NCBI GenBank assembly: GCA_019186945.1
Contig: JABAQJ010000010.1
Location: forward strand, 45,496-109,495
Direction of reading: 5' to 3'
DNA length: 64,000 nucleotides
Source of the DNA: Gemmatimonadaceae bacterium
GTDB lineage: Bacteria > Gemmatimonadota > Gemmatimonadetes > Gemmatimonadales > Gemmatimonadaceae
The position numbers and the translations under genes are program-made. How positions within the stretch are numbered: position 1 is the stretch's first letter; each line of letters opens with the position of its first letter. Below the pieces are notes generated by a model. The model was not told the DNA's origin and ran no database searches. It saw only the letters and a list, made by a program, of their open reading frames with translations. Positions 35,943 to 43,594 of the stretch are shown here, piece after piece.

Positions 35943-37552
35943 TGGAACTCGATTCGCTTCTGGCGATGTTCCGCGACGCCACTGGCTGCAAGGCGATCGC
36001 CTGGTTGCCGGATCGTACCGGTATGCTGACGAGCATCGGTGCGACGACTGAGTTCGGAAATCCGGAGGCATTGGAGTCGATCGCTGTCGCCGGAGGTGCA
36101 GTGGATGTGGACACACCCGCGGGTCGCCTGTGCGTTGTAGCTGTTCCCGGGGTTCGCGGATGCTGGGTCGGTGTAGCTGCTGCGACGGACCAGCAAGTCA
36201 GCGTCTCCCGGCAGGCGACTTTCCTCGCGGCCGTCGTGGGACAAGTCGTCCGCGCCAGACTGGACGCGGACCATGCTGCGCGCGAACTCGCCGAACGCTA
36301 CGAGGAGATCAACCTCCTGTACTCGACCAGCGAGATCCTGGGACGTACCGTCACGTTCGAGGAAGCCGCCAGGGAGATACTGGTCGAGATTTCGGAGACA
36401 GTTGGCGCGAGGCGCGCAGCCATCCTCATGCACGATCCCTCGAACGATATGCTGCAGGTCGTCACCGCAATCGGCTTCGACGCGACGACCGCGGCGCCGA
36501 TCGCCGTCGGCGATGAACGCGCCGCTTCCGCTCGAGCGTTCCGGGATCGGAGGGCGCTGATCCTCGAGCCCGGCGAGCTGGAGCACGAGGGCGAGTCGTA
36601 TCGCTGCGGCTCGATGCTCAGCGTTCCCATCCGGTATGCGTATCCCGGCCAGGACGAGAGCACGCTGGGCGTCGTGAACCTCAGCGAGCGGCGAACCGGG
36701 GAGGCGTTCAGTCGCGCCGACGAGAAGCTCGTCAGCGCGATCGCGTCGCAGATCGGAACGGCGGTCCAGAATGCCCGCCTCGTGCGTGCATCGCTCATCC
36801 AGCACCGGCTCCAGCACGAGGTGCAGCTGGCGGGCGATCTTCAACGGAGACTGCTGCCGGATCCGGGACTGGTCGCGCCCGATGCGACAGTCGCGGCTCG
36901 TGTCGTACCCGTAGAGCGCGTTGGTGGCGACTTCTACCACCTCTTCCGGCTGGGTGGGGGAAAGACGGGTGTGATGATCGGGGATGTGTCCGGCATGGGC
37001 TATCCCGCCGCGATGATCATGGCGCTCCTGATGAGCGCCGCATCGATCCACGCACAGGCCGCGGCAGATCCGGTCGACATGCTGCTTGCGCTACTGACGT
37101 CACTCGAGGACGAGCTGACGGCAACAGGAATGCACGTGAGCGTTTTCTATGCCGTGATCGATGCGCCCGCATCGAGGTTGCGCTTCGCCAACGCCGGCCA
37201 TCCCCATGCTTTCGTCGTCGGCGCCTCGGGCGGGATCGACCGCCTGTCCGCTCAGGTCCCGCCGCTGGGACTGGGTGACGACGACGTCAGCGTTCTCCGC
37301 CAGACGTGGACGTCGGAGCACCACGGATGGGAACGCGGCCGCGACCTTCTGCTCCTGTTCACCGATGGAGTGAGCGATGCGCGGAACAGCGGCGGCGAAC
37401 GCTTCAGCGAGAAGCGCTTGACCGACCTGATCCGGGACTCCCGCCAGCGCAATCCAGTAGAAATCGTCGACCACGCATTCGCTGTGGTAAGAACGCACGT
37501 CGGGGACGCGCCCGCGCTCGACGACCTGACGCTGGTCGTGGCGCGCGCCTGA
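35942..37552 (+). CDS. GAF-domain PP2C serine phosphatase (RsbU/SpoIIE type)
   Basis: A 536-residue signalling protein. The N-terminal ~120 residues look like a degenerate sensor domain, residues ~125-290 are a GAF domain, a short coiled coil (HRLQHEVQLAGDLQRRLLP) follows, and the C-terminal ~200 residues are the SpoIIE/PP2C domain with VGGDFYHLFRL, GDVSGMGYPAAMIMA, NAGHPHAFVV and FTDGVSDARN, the metal-binding acids in place. It should dephosphorylate the STAS protein in response to a small-molecule or stress cue. No membrane segments, so a cytoplasmic sensor. Confidence 0.92.
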   Translation: MELDSLLAMFRDATGCKAIAWLPDRTGMLTSIGATTEFGNPEALESIAVAGGAVDVDTPAGRLCVVAVPGVRGCWVGVAAATDQQVSVSRQATFLAAVVGQVVRARLDADHAARELAERYEEINLLYSTSEILGRTVTFEEAAREILVEISETVGARRAAILMHDPSNDMLQVVTAIGFDATTAAPIAVGDERAASARAFRDRRALILEPGELEHEGESYRCGSMLSVPIRYAYPGQDESTLGVVNLSERRTGEAFSRADEKLVSAIASQIGTAVQNARLVRASLIQHRLQHEVQLAGDLQRRLLPDPGLVAPDATVAARVVPVERVGGDFYHLFRLGGGKTGVMIGDVSGMGYPAAMIMALLMSAASIHAQAAADPVDMLLALLTSLEDELTATGMHVSVFYAVIDAPASRLRFANAGHPHAFVVGASGGIDRLSAQVPPLGLGDDDVSVLRQTWTSEHHGWERGRDLLLLFTDGVSDARNSGGERFSEKRLTDLIRDSRQRNPVEIVDHAFAVVRTHVGDAPALDDLTLVVARA

Positions 37553-37558
37553 CTAACG

Positions 37559-38383
37559 GTGTCGAGCACGCCTGCCGAAAGACATCGACCGAGGAAGCGC
37601 TTCGGTCAGCACTTCCTCTCGGATCGAGGCGTGTTGACGAAGATCGCCGAGTCGCTCGACGGCAGCCCAGGCGACGTGGTCGTCGAAATCGGGCCAGGTC
37701 GCGGTGCCCTGACGGACGAACTGGTCCGCCGTGGGTTCCGGGTCACTGCCATCGAGATCGATCGTGATCTCGTGGCACAGCTCCGCGACCGCTATTCGGA
37801 CGTGCCTGAGGTACGCATCGTTGCCGCGGACGTCCTCGACGTCCCCTTGGGATCGCTGGCTGACTCCTACCGCCTCGTGGGCAATGTGCCGTACTACATC
37901 ACCACGCCGATCCTCTTCCATGCGCTCCGACCTCCTCTACCGCTGACAGCGGTCTTTCTTGTGCAGAAGGAGGTCGCGGAGCGGCTTGCGGCGACACCGG
38001 CTTCGCGCGCATACGGTGCGCTGTCGGTCAATGTTCAGGCCACGATGCTCGTGGAGTCGCTCGGCCGCGTGAAGGCCGGCGCCTTCCACCCGCCACCGAC
38101 GGTTGAGTCGGCGATCGTTCGCCTTACGCCGCTGGCGGAGCCAGTAGTTGCCGCGGGGAATGAGCAGCGCCTGCGGGAATTCGTCATCGCCGTGTTTGGA
38201 CAGCGACGGAAGACGATGTTGCGCGTGTTGCGGCACGTAAGGCGTATCTCCGCGGTCGACGCCGAGCGTGCCTTGGAGGCCGTAGGGATTTCCGGTGCGC
38301 GCCGCCCGGAGACCTTGTCGCCAGCGGAGTTTGCCTCGCTGCAGGTTGCCGTGGATGGCAGTCCTCCGGCACGCCGAGCCTAA
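37559..38383 (+). CDS. rsmA: 16S rRNA dimethyladenosine transferase RsmA (KsgA)
   Basis: Dimethylates A1518 and A1519 of 16S rRNA. The N-terminus PRKRFGQHFLSDRGVL, the SAM loop EIGPGRGALTDEL, AADVLDV and catalytic GNVPYYITTPI are diagnostic. Length 274 is normal. GTG 37559 follows the phosphatase gene by six bases. The TAA stop (38381-38383) shares the octamer GCCTAACG with the TAG stop of the convergent rex gene. Confidence 0.96.
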   Translation: MSSTPAERHRPRKRFGQHFLSDRGVLTKIAESLDGSPGDVVVEIGPGRGALTDELVRRGFRVTAIEIDRDLVAQLRDRYSDVPEVRIVAADVLDVPLGSLADSYRLVGNVPYYITTPILFHALRPPLPLTAVFLVQKEVAERLAATPASRAYGALSVNVQATMLVESLGRVKAGAFHPPPTVESAIVRLTPLAEPVVAAGNEQRLREFVIAVFGQRRKTMLRVLRHVRRISAVDAERALEAVGISGARRPETLSPAEFASLQVAVDGSPPARRA

Positions 38384-39048
38384 CGACTGGCGCTGTCCAA
38401 CCCATCCTCCGCGCCGTTTCGATCGCGCGAGGTGAGAGCGAAGCTGAGCCCTTCCAGTTCCATCGCCATGTTCACGGACCGTACGGTGACGTCGGCCGGC
38501 GTATGGATCTGTGTGGGCGCGAACGACAGGATCGCTTTCACCCCCGCCTTCACCAGCCGGTTCGCGATTCCCTGTGCTTCTTCACCGGGTACGGCCAGTA
38601 CAGCGATGTCCGGCGCCGCGGCATCGATGTCCTTCTCGATGCCCGCGACGTCGCGCACGGTAAGCGACTCCCAGACGGTACCGATCTTCCGCGGATCGCG
38701 GTCGTACACGGCGGACACGATGAACCCGCGCTGCCTGAATCCACGATACTGGGCTAGCGCCGTCCCGATCTTTCCCGCACCGACGATTATCACGTTCCAG
38801 GTGCGTCGGAGCCCGAGAATGTCCCTGAGGCTCGCGGAAAGTTCAGGCACGGAGTAACCCAGGCCGCGTTTCCCGAACGAGCCGAAGAAAGAGAGATCCT
38901 TCCGAACCTGGGCGGATGTGGTGCCACCTCTGCGCGCGAGTTCCTGGCTCGAAATGGTCGCAAGACCGCGGTTCTCCGACTCCTCGAGGAAGCGGAGATA
39001 GATAGAGAGGCGGCGGACGGTGGACTCAGCGATGCGCTTCACGTGCAA
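38380..39048 (-). CDS. rex: Redox-sensing transcriptional repressor Rex
   Basis: Rex senses the NADH/NAD+ ratio and represses fermentation and respiration genes. The N-terminal winged helix has STVRRLSIYLRFL and SSQELARRGGTTSAQVRKDLSFFGSFGKRGLGY, and the Rossmann domain has IIVGAGKIGTAL. Length 222 is typical with a slightly long C-terminus. The TTG at 39048 is the likely start (GTG 39042 is the alternative). A perfect Rex operator covers 39055-39072, immediately upstream, so the gene should repress itself. Confidence 0.95.
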   Translation of the reverse strand: MHVKRIAESTVRRLSIYLRFLEESENRGLATISSQELARRGGTTSAQVRKDLSFFGSFGKRGLGYSVPELSASLRDILGLRRTWNVIIVGAGKIGTALAQYRGFRQRGFIVSAVYDRDPRKIGTVWESLTVRDVAGIEKDIDAAAPDIAVLAVPGEEAQGIANRLVKAGVKAILSFAPTQIHTPADVTVRSVNMAMELEGLSFALTSRDRNGAEDGLDSASR

Positions 39049-39054
39049 CGGAGC

Positions 39055-39072
39055 TTGTGAATTGATTCACAA
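39055..39072. promoter_or_regulatory. Rex operator
   Basis: TTGTGAATTGATTCACAA is an 18-base perfect palindrome apart from the central TG/CA, and matches the known Rex consensus TTGTGAAnnnnTTCACAA. It lies between the rex start codon and a CATAAT -10 box (39078-39073 on the - strand), so bound Rex would block rex transcription. It also lies 127 bases upstream of the arginine deiminase start on the + strand. Confidence 0.9.
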
Positions 39073-39078
39073 ATTATG
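39073..39078 (-). promoter_or_regulatory. -10 box of rex
   Basis: CATAAT on the - strand lies 24 bases before the rex start codon, directly beside the Rex operator. The matching -35 region is weak. The operator covers the expected transcription start. Confidence 0.45.
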
Positions 39079-39164
39079 GCAAGTCACGTGTCGGCACCAG
39101 TTAGGAACGACTCGGCTCCGGCTGATCGGAGGAAGGAATGCCGTCGGATTCGGTACGCCATCTG

Positions 39165-39193
39165 TCTGACCAGACCACGAGGGCGTTTACATT
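39165..39193 (+). promoter_or_regulatory. Candidate promoter of arcA, predicted leaderless
   Basis: TCTGAC (39165-39170) and TACATT (39188-39193) with a 17-base spacer; five bases separate the -10 box from ATG 39199. There is no ribosome site before that ATG. Confidence 0.4.
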
Positions 39194-39198
39194 GCGTG

Positions 39199-40434
39199 AT
39201 GCCGATGAGCGTTTCGTCAGAAATCGGGCGTCTCCGCCGGGTAATCGTGCACACGCCCGGGCCGGAGTTGCTGGCGGTGACACCGGATACCCGCGAGGAC
39301 TACCTCTACGACGACATCATCGACGTCGAGGCAGCGCGCCGGGAGCACCAGCAATTCGTAGCGATCCTCGAACGTTTCGCTCACGTCCACGAGGTGCGTG
39401 ACCTTCTGACCGACGTCGTGGATCGTGAGGAAGTCAGGCAACTTCTGATTCAGGGAACGCGCGACGTCGTACCGCTCGAACGTCTCGAGCAGGAGTTGAC
39501 CGAACTCCCCGCCGTCGAACTGGTTCGCACGCTCGTCGAGGGTCGCGAAGATCCGCCAGGGCCGCTCGGTTCGGTACTCAATGAGCGAGGCTATCAGCTT
39601 CCGCCGCTTCCGAACCTGTACTTCACGCGCGATGTGGCGATGGGCATCAACGCGCATGTGATGATCGGCTCGATGCGTTACGGTGTGCGCTGGAGCGAGG
39701 AACTGATCATGAAGGCGCTGTTCGCCTCGCACCCGCTCCTCGCGAATCGTGGCATCCTGTACGACGGCTCGGCCGAGCGCCGGTTCGCCTACACACTGGA
39801 AGGAGGCGACGTCCACGTACTGCGAGCGGATACCGTGATGATCGGGTTTTCCGAACGTTCGAGTCCGGCCGCGATCGATAACCTGGTCAGACTCCTGTTC
39901 GCGCAGACGACCATCGAGAACGTGGTCGTCGTCGTCATGCCGAAGGAAAACACGGCGATTCATCTGGACATGATCTTCACGCACGTGGATCGTGGGTTGT
40001 GCGTGGTGTATCCGCCGCATTTCATCGGACCGGAGCGTCTGTCCGTCCTGCTATGGCGGCGTGGCGGGAGCAGGATCCGGGAGGTGCCTGACGTTTTTGC
40101 CGCACTTTCCGAGTGCGGACTTCCGCTGGAGCCGGTTTTCTGCGGAGGGCCGCGCCGCCAGATGCAGGAACGAGAGCAGTGGTCGTCAGGGTGCAATTTC
40201 GTCGCTCTTCGTCCGGGGTTGATCGCCTCGTATTCGCGGAACCAGGCTACTCTCCGGGAACTGGAGAAGGCCGGGTTCAGGGAAGTAGCCGCCGCGGCTT
40301 TCCTGACGGGCGAGACCCGGATAGAGCCCGGTGAGCGTGCGGTCATCACGTTCGAGGGAGGCGAGCTGGTGCGCGGGGGAGGCGGTCCCCGCTGCATGAC
40401 GTGTCCGATCGAGCGGGACGATCCCTGGGTATGA
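39199..40434 (+). CDS. arcA: Arginine deiminase
   Basis: Hydrolyses arginine to citrulline and ammonia, the first step of the ADI route that yields ATP without oxygen. Conserved blocks are present: LYFTRDVAM, EGGDVH (near residue 201-206), HLDMIFT (H255) and the catalytic Cys399 in GGGGPRCMTCP. The frame is open from 39076, but the family-like N-terminus SVSSEIGRLRRVIVHTPGPE begins after ATG 39199/39205 and a promoter lies just before it, giving 411 residues. No ornithine transcarbamylase, carbamate kinase or arginine/ornithine antiporter gene adjoins it. The Rex operator in the shared intergenic region suggests redox control, unproven. Confidence 0.92.
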   Translation: MPMSVSSEIGRLRRVIVHTPGPELLAVTPDTREDYLYDDIIDVEAARREHQQFVAILERFAHVHEVRDLLTDVVDREEVRQLLIQGTRDVVPLERLEQELTELPAVELVRTLVEGREDPPGPLGSVLNERGYQLPPLPNLYFTRDVAMGINAHVMIGSMRYGVRWSEELIMKALFASHPLLANRGILYDGSAERRFAYTLEGGDVHVLRADTVMIGFSERSSPAAIDNLVRLLFAQTTIENVVVVVMPKENTAIHLDMIFTHVDRGLCVVYPPHFIGPERLSVLLWRRGGSRIREVPDVFAALSECGLPLEPVFCGGPRRQMQEREQWSSGCNFVALRPGLIASYSRNQATLRELEKAGFREVAAAAFLTGETRIEPGERAVITFEGGELVRGGGGPRCMTCPIERDDPWV

Positions 40435-40471
40435 CTTCGAATGAGCCGAGCGTTTCGAGAGGCCCTGTCCG

Positions 40472-41362
40472 GTGAAAGGGATCTCGATCGTGGGCCGGGA
40501 ATTGGCTCTCGTCGACAAGGCGCAGAAGTTCCTCGCCAACGGCCCATCGAGCGCCATCGAGGTGATCGCGCACGTCTGCAGCTTGCCGGCGCCGCCGGCT
40601 CATATCGCGTTGCGCCTGGCGGATGCACTACTCGGTGGCGATCAGCGCTTCGAACGCGATGGGGCGGGCCGCTGGCGGCTGACGCGTAGCGGCGCCCAGG
40701 TCGCAAGCGAGCCGAGTGCGCGCCCATTGGCCAGGCTGCGGGATCTTCGGTACGTGGTGGTGGATGTGGAGACGACCGGGACACGCGCTGCCGGGAGTGA
40801 CCGGATAGTCGAGATCGCGGCGGTCGTCGTCGAGCGCGGCGAGGTGACCCGGGCGTTCGAATCGCTGGTGAACCCGGAGTGCCCGATCCCTTCCGAGGTG
40901 TCTCGACTGACCATGATCACCGGTGGAATGGTGCGCAGCGCGCCGCGATTCGCTCAGGTGGCGGCGGAGATCGCACCGTACCTCGAGGGTCGTGTATTCG
41001 TCGCGCATAACGCGGGTTTCGACTGGCGGTTTCTGTCTGCGGAACTCGAGCGGACGATGGGACAGCGGCTGGATGGCGATCGGCTGTGCACGGTACGAAT
41101 GACCGCGGCATTGTTGCCATCGCTCAGGCGGCGCTCTCTCGATGCCGTGGCGAACTACTTCGGCATCGAGATCGGAGCGCGACATCGAGCGGGTGGCGAC
41201 GCGCGGGCTACCGCGGCCGTGTTGTTGCGTCTGCTGCGCCTGGCGGAAGAGCGCGGTGCAGAGACGATCGACGACCTCAAGACACTTGGCCGTGCCGGAC
41301 GACGGCCGAGGAAACGACGCAGGGCGTCACCACACTGGATGACACGAGACGAATCGGCATGA
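40472..41362 (+). CDS. DnaQ-like 3'-5' exonuclease with N-terminal helical domain
   Basis: Residues ~1-90 form a small helical, possibly winged-helix domain of unknown role; residues ~90-260 are a DEDDh exonuclease (VDVETTG, AHNAGFDWRFL, HRAGGDARAT), as in the epsilon proofreading subunit of DNA polymerase III and in UvrC-associated or stand-alone DnaQ proteins. The basic C-terminus (RRPRKRRRASPHW) may bind nucleic acid. The GTG at 40472 gives 296 residues; GTG 40490 is an alternative. ATGA overlap links it to the MBL hydrolase gene. Whether it proofreads replication or trims RNA is not shown. Confidence 0.85.
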   Translation: MKGISIVGRELALVDKAQKFLANGPSSAIEVIAHVCSLPAPPAHIALRLADALLGGDQRFERDGAGRWRLTRSGAQVASEPSARPLARLRDLRYVVVDVETTGTRAAGSDRIVEIAAVVVERGEVTRAFESLVNPECPIPSEVSRLTMITGGMVRSAPRFAQVAAEIAPYLEGRVFVAHNAGFDWRFLSAELERTMGQRLDGDRLCTVRMTAALLPSLRRRSLDAVANYFGIEIGARHRAGGDARATAAVLLRLLRLAEERGAETIDDLKTLGRAGRRPRKRRRASPHWMTRDESA

Positions 41363-42246
41363 CGAACGAACGGCCAGTTACGATGAGCCACCAGGTAGGG
41401 CGCTACCGCGTGCACGCGATCCAGGCCGGCTGGCAGCGGCTGGATGGCGGCGCAATGTTCGGCGTGGTGCCGAAGCCCCTCTGGGAACGGCGGATCCCCG
41501 CCGACGAGCGTAACAGAATCCCGTTAGGCATGCGGTGCCTGCTTGTCGAGCATGACGACGGACTCCTGCTGATCGATACCGGCGTCGGGAACAAGGAGAA
41601 CGAGAAGTTCCATGGCATCTATGGAATCGAGAACGCGGGTCAGAACGGGGAGACCTGGCTGGAGGAGGGCCTTCGCGAGCTCGGTCACGCGCCGGGCGAC
41701 GTGCGCATCGTGATCAACACGCACCTCCATTTCGATCACGCTGGTGGCAATACGCGGATTTCCGAAGAAGGTGAGGTCATGCCGAGTTTTCCCGCTGCGC
41801 GATACGTCGTCCAGCGCGGCGAGCTGGACTTTGCCACGAAGACGAACGAGCGAACAGCGGCGAGCTACTTTCCGCGGAACTGGGATGCCATCATCGCCGC
41901 CGGACGACTGGAACTGGTGGACGGTGGGACAGAAATCGTCCCCGGGGTTCGTGTGCTTCCCACACCGGGACACGTGCCGTTTCATCAGAGTATTCTGATC
42001 GACGGTGGTGGCGGGGAGCAGGCGCTCTTTCTTGGCGATGTGTGTCCGACGTCCTCGCACCTCCCGCTGCCCTGGATCATGGGCTACGACGTGGAGCCGC
42101 TGGTAACGCTCGAGTCGAAGCGCCGGCTGATGAAGCAGGCGATGGAGTCGGAGTGGCTGGTTGTTTTCGAGCACGATGCCGAGGTGCCATGGGGGCGTGT
42201 TGCTCATGACGGGAAGGCGTACGGACTTCGAGCCGAAGAATCGTGA
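41359..42246 (+). CDS. Metallo-beta-lactamase-fold hydrolase
   Basis: A 295-residue MBL-fold protein: H122-x-H124-x-D126-H127 (THLHFDHAGG), a distal GDV aspartate (FLGDVCPTSSH) and a late histidine (FEHDAEV) complete a binuclear zinc site. It resembles the quorum-quenching lactonase / YtnP-like subgroup of uncharacterised hydrolases (MRCLLVEHDDGLLLIDTGVG). Substrate unknown. It is coupled to the exonuclease gene by ATGA and is followed by the infC leader, in the place where many genomes have thrS. Confidence 0.85.
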   Translation: MTNERPVTMSHQVGRYRVHAIQAGWQRLDGGAMFGVVPKPLWERRIPADERNRIPLGMRCLLVEHDDGLLLIDTGVGNKENEKFHGIYGIENAGQNGETWLEEGLRELGHAPGDVRIVINTHLHFDHAGGNTRISEEGEVMPSFPAARYVVQRGELDFATKTNERTAASYFPRNWDAIIAAGRLELVDGGTEIVPGVRVLPTPGHVPFHQSILIDGGGGEQALFLGDVCPTSSHLPLPWIMGYDVEPLVTLESKRRLMKQAMESEWLVVFEHDAEVPWGRVAHDGKAYGLRAEES

Positions 42247-42303
42247 ACACGCCTTGCCTTCTAACTTCATGCCCAATAGCTTGTTACCGCAATTCGTCAA
42301 AGT

Positions 42304-42342
42304 AGAGCCGTAGGCTCTCACCCTCTGGCCCTCGTTGCGAGG
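42304..42342 (+). promoter_or_regulatory. Hairpins at the start of the infC leader
   Basis: Two small perfect stem-loops: AGAGCC 42304-42309 with GGCTCT 42313-42318 (3-nt loop), and CCTCG 42330-42334 with CGAGG 42338-42342 (3-nt loop). They begin a 245-base structured leader between the MBL gene and infC and may belong to an L20/IF3 autoregulatory leader, though I cannot match them to a known family. Confidence 0.35.
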
Positions 42343-42359
42343 TGCCGCAGGAGTTCACG

Positions 42360-42521
42360 ATGGATCGACCGCCGGCGTTCCCGGCGGCGTTTTCATGTCG
42401 CGGACTCTGTGGTGGAGTCCGCGATTTTGCTTTTCCGGGTGACGGCTATCCTGTAGTTGTCACCATCACTTTGCTGGAGGACTCGTCCCAATTCAGGACA
42501 ATTCCAAGCGCGTCCGCGTGA
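42360..42521 (+). CDS. Possible leader ORF, 53 aa, overlapping infC
   Basis: ATG 42360 has a textbook ribosome site (AGGAG 42349-42353, six-base spacer), and the frame runs 53 codons through both leader hairpins to a TGA at 42519-42521, inside infC. Translation of it would disrupt both terminator-like hairpins, an attenuation-style arrangement. The peptide itself (Pro/Ala, then Cys/Gly) matches nothing known, and the hairpins alone can explain the sequence, so coding is uncertain. Confidence 0.3.
   Translation: MDRPPAFPAAFSCRGLCGGVRDFAFPGDGYPVVVTITLLEDSSQFRTIPSASA
42369..42393 (+). terminator. First terminator-like hairpin upstream of infC
   Basis: CCGCCGG 42369-42375 pairs with CCGGCGG 42381-42387 around a 5-nt loop and is followed by CGTTTT. 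It can end transcription from the MBL gene or act as an attenuator. Confidence 0.7.
42399..42434 (+). terminator. Second, stronger terminator upstream of infC
   Basis: A 9-bp perfect stem (42399-42407 with 42415-42423, 7-nt loop) is followed by ATTTTGCTTTT, the best rho-independent terminator in the window. It lies 57 bases before the infC start, so infC expression either comes from a promoter further downstream (TATCCT at 42447-42452 is a weak candidate) or depends on anti-termination. Confidence 0.8.
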
Positions 42522-43006
42522 ACCGACAGATTCGGATCAGTCCGGTCCGGGTAATTGGGGCTGACGGGAGCCAGTTGGGCATCCTCGAAGTGGATCGAGC
42601 GATGGCCTTGGCGGAGGAAGCCGGTCTCGATCTGGTCGAAGTGGCGCCGATGGCACGACCGCCGGTGGTCCGCGTCATGGACTACGGCAAGTTCAAGTTC
42701 GAGCAGGCGAAGCAGGCTCGTATCGCGAAGAAGAAGCAGCACGTGATCCATCTCAAGGAGGTGAAGTACCGGCCCGGGATCGAGGATCACGACTTTGAAA
42801 CGAAGACGAGGCATGCTCGGCGGTTCTTGCAGGAGGGAAACAAGGTGAAGGTCACGCTCATGTTTCGGGGCCGGCAGATTGCCCATCCGGAGCTTGGGCA
42901 GGCCGTGGTCGAGCGAGTAGCGACGGACCTTGCCGACGTCGCTAAGGTGGAAAGTCCGGCGCGCATGGAAGGGAAGTCACTTACGATGATTCTGGCACCG
43001 AAATAA
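42491..43006 (+). CDS. infC: Translation initiation factor IF-3, ATT start
   Basis: IF-3 binds the 30S subunit, checks the start codon and prevents subunit joining. The sequence is complete: NRQIRISPVRVIGADGSQLG at the N-terminus and VMDYGKFKFEQAKQ, EVKYRPGIEDHDF, FRGRQIAHPELG. The frame has GTG 42518 but no ribosome site there; ATT 42491 lies nine bases after GGAGGA (42476-42481) and gives a fuller N-terminus (QDNSKRVRVNRQIR). AUU is the start codon known from E. coli infC, where IF-3 discriminates against its own mRNA. This gives 171 residues. rpmI and rplT follow at 12 and 9 bases. Confidence 0.95.
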   Translation: MQDNSKRVRVNRQIRISPVRVIGADGSQLGILEVDRAMALAEEAGLDLVEVAPMARPPVVRVMDYGKFKFEQAKQARIAKKKQHVIHLKEVKYRPGIEDHDFETKTRHARRFLQEGNKVKVTLMFRGRQIAHPELGQAVVERVATDLADVAKVESPARMEGKSLTMILAPK

Positions 43007-43018
43007 GCGAGTCGACCG

Positions 43019-43216
43019 ATGCCGAAAATGAAGACACACAAGGGGGCGAAGAAACGCTTTTCCGTGACGGGGACCGGGAAAGTGCGCCGCCTCAAGGCAT
43101 ACAAGAGCCACATCCTCACGAAGAAGACCGCGAAGCGAAAGCGAAATCTTCGTCGTGCCGCCGTTGTCTCCCGGACGGGTGAAGCGAAGAACATCAAACG
43201 CCTGTTGCTGGCGTAG
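43019..43216 (+). CDS. rpmI: 50S ribosomal protein L35
   Basis: A 65-residue basic protein with the L35 signature [14 protein letters not shown] and a C-terminal KNIKRLL. It lies between infC and rplT, the universal order. No ribosome site stands out, so translation is probably coupled to infC. Confidence 0.97.
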   Translation: MPKMKTHKGAKKRFSVTGTGKVRRLKAYKSHILTKKTAKRKRNLRRAAVVSRTGEAKNIKRLLLA

Positions 43217-43225
43217 GGAGCGACC

Positions 43226-43582
43226 ATGCCTCGAGTCAAATCCAACGTTGTTCGCCTGAAGCGCAAGAAGCAGGTGATGAAGGCAGCGCGCGGTTACTAC
43301 GGCGCGCGGAGCAAGCTGTGGGGACCGGCCAAGGAATCTGTGGAACGCGCATGGCGTTACGCGTATCGTGACCGCCGGAACCGGAAGCGTGACTTCCGCC
43401 GTCTCTGGATCACGCGCATCAATGCCGCCGCGCACCTCTGCGGGATGAACTACAGCACGTTCATGAACGGGTTGCATCTGGCGGGTGTGGAGGTTGATCG
43501 CAAGATGCTCGCGGACCTGGCGGTGCATGACCACGCCGCCTTTACCCTGCTCGCGGACAAGGCGAAGGCTGCGCTGGCGTAA
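43226..43582 (+). CDS. rplT: 50S ribosomal protein L20
   Basis: A 118-residue L20: [29 protein letters not shown] at the start and [25 protein letters not shown] core (here [14 protein letters not shown]). Besides its role in 50S assembly, L20 represses the infC-rpmI-rplT mRNA in several bacteria by binding a leader; the hairpins at 42304-42342 could be such a site, though this is not shown. AGGGAGC precedes the ATG at 43226. Confidence 0.97.
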   Translation: MPRVKSNVVRLKRKKQVMKAARGYYGARSKLWGPAKESVERAWRYAYRDRRNRKRDFRRLWITRINAAAHLCGMNYSTFMNGLHLAGVEVDRKMLADLAVHDHAAFTLLADKAKAALA

Positions 43583-43594
43583 GGCGGAACAGGC

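Noticed and set aside
39076..39198. Longer arginine deiminase starting at 39076
   Set aside because: The extra 41 residues are unlike the family and overlie the rex -10 box and the arcA promoter.
40441..40689. 82-codon + strand ORF after arcA
   Set aside because: It lies in a different frame over the start of the DnaQ-like exonuclease gene and shows no independent coding signal.
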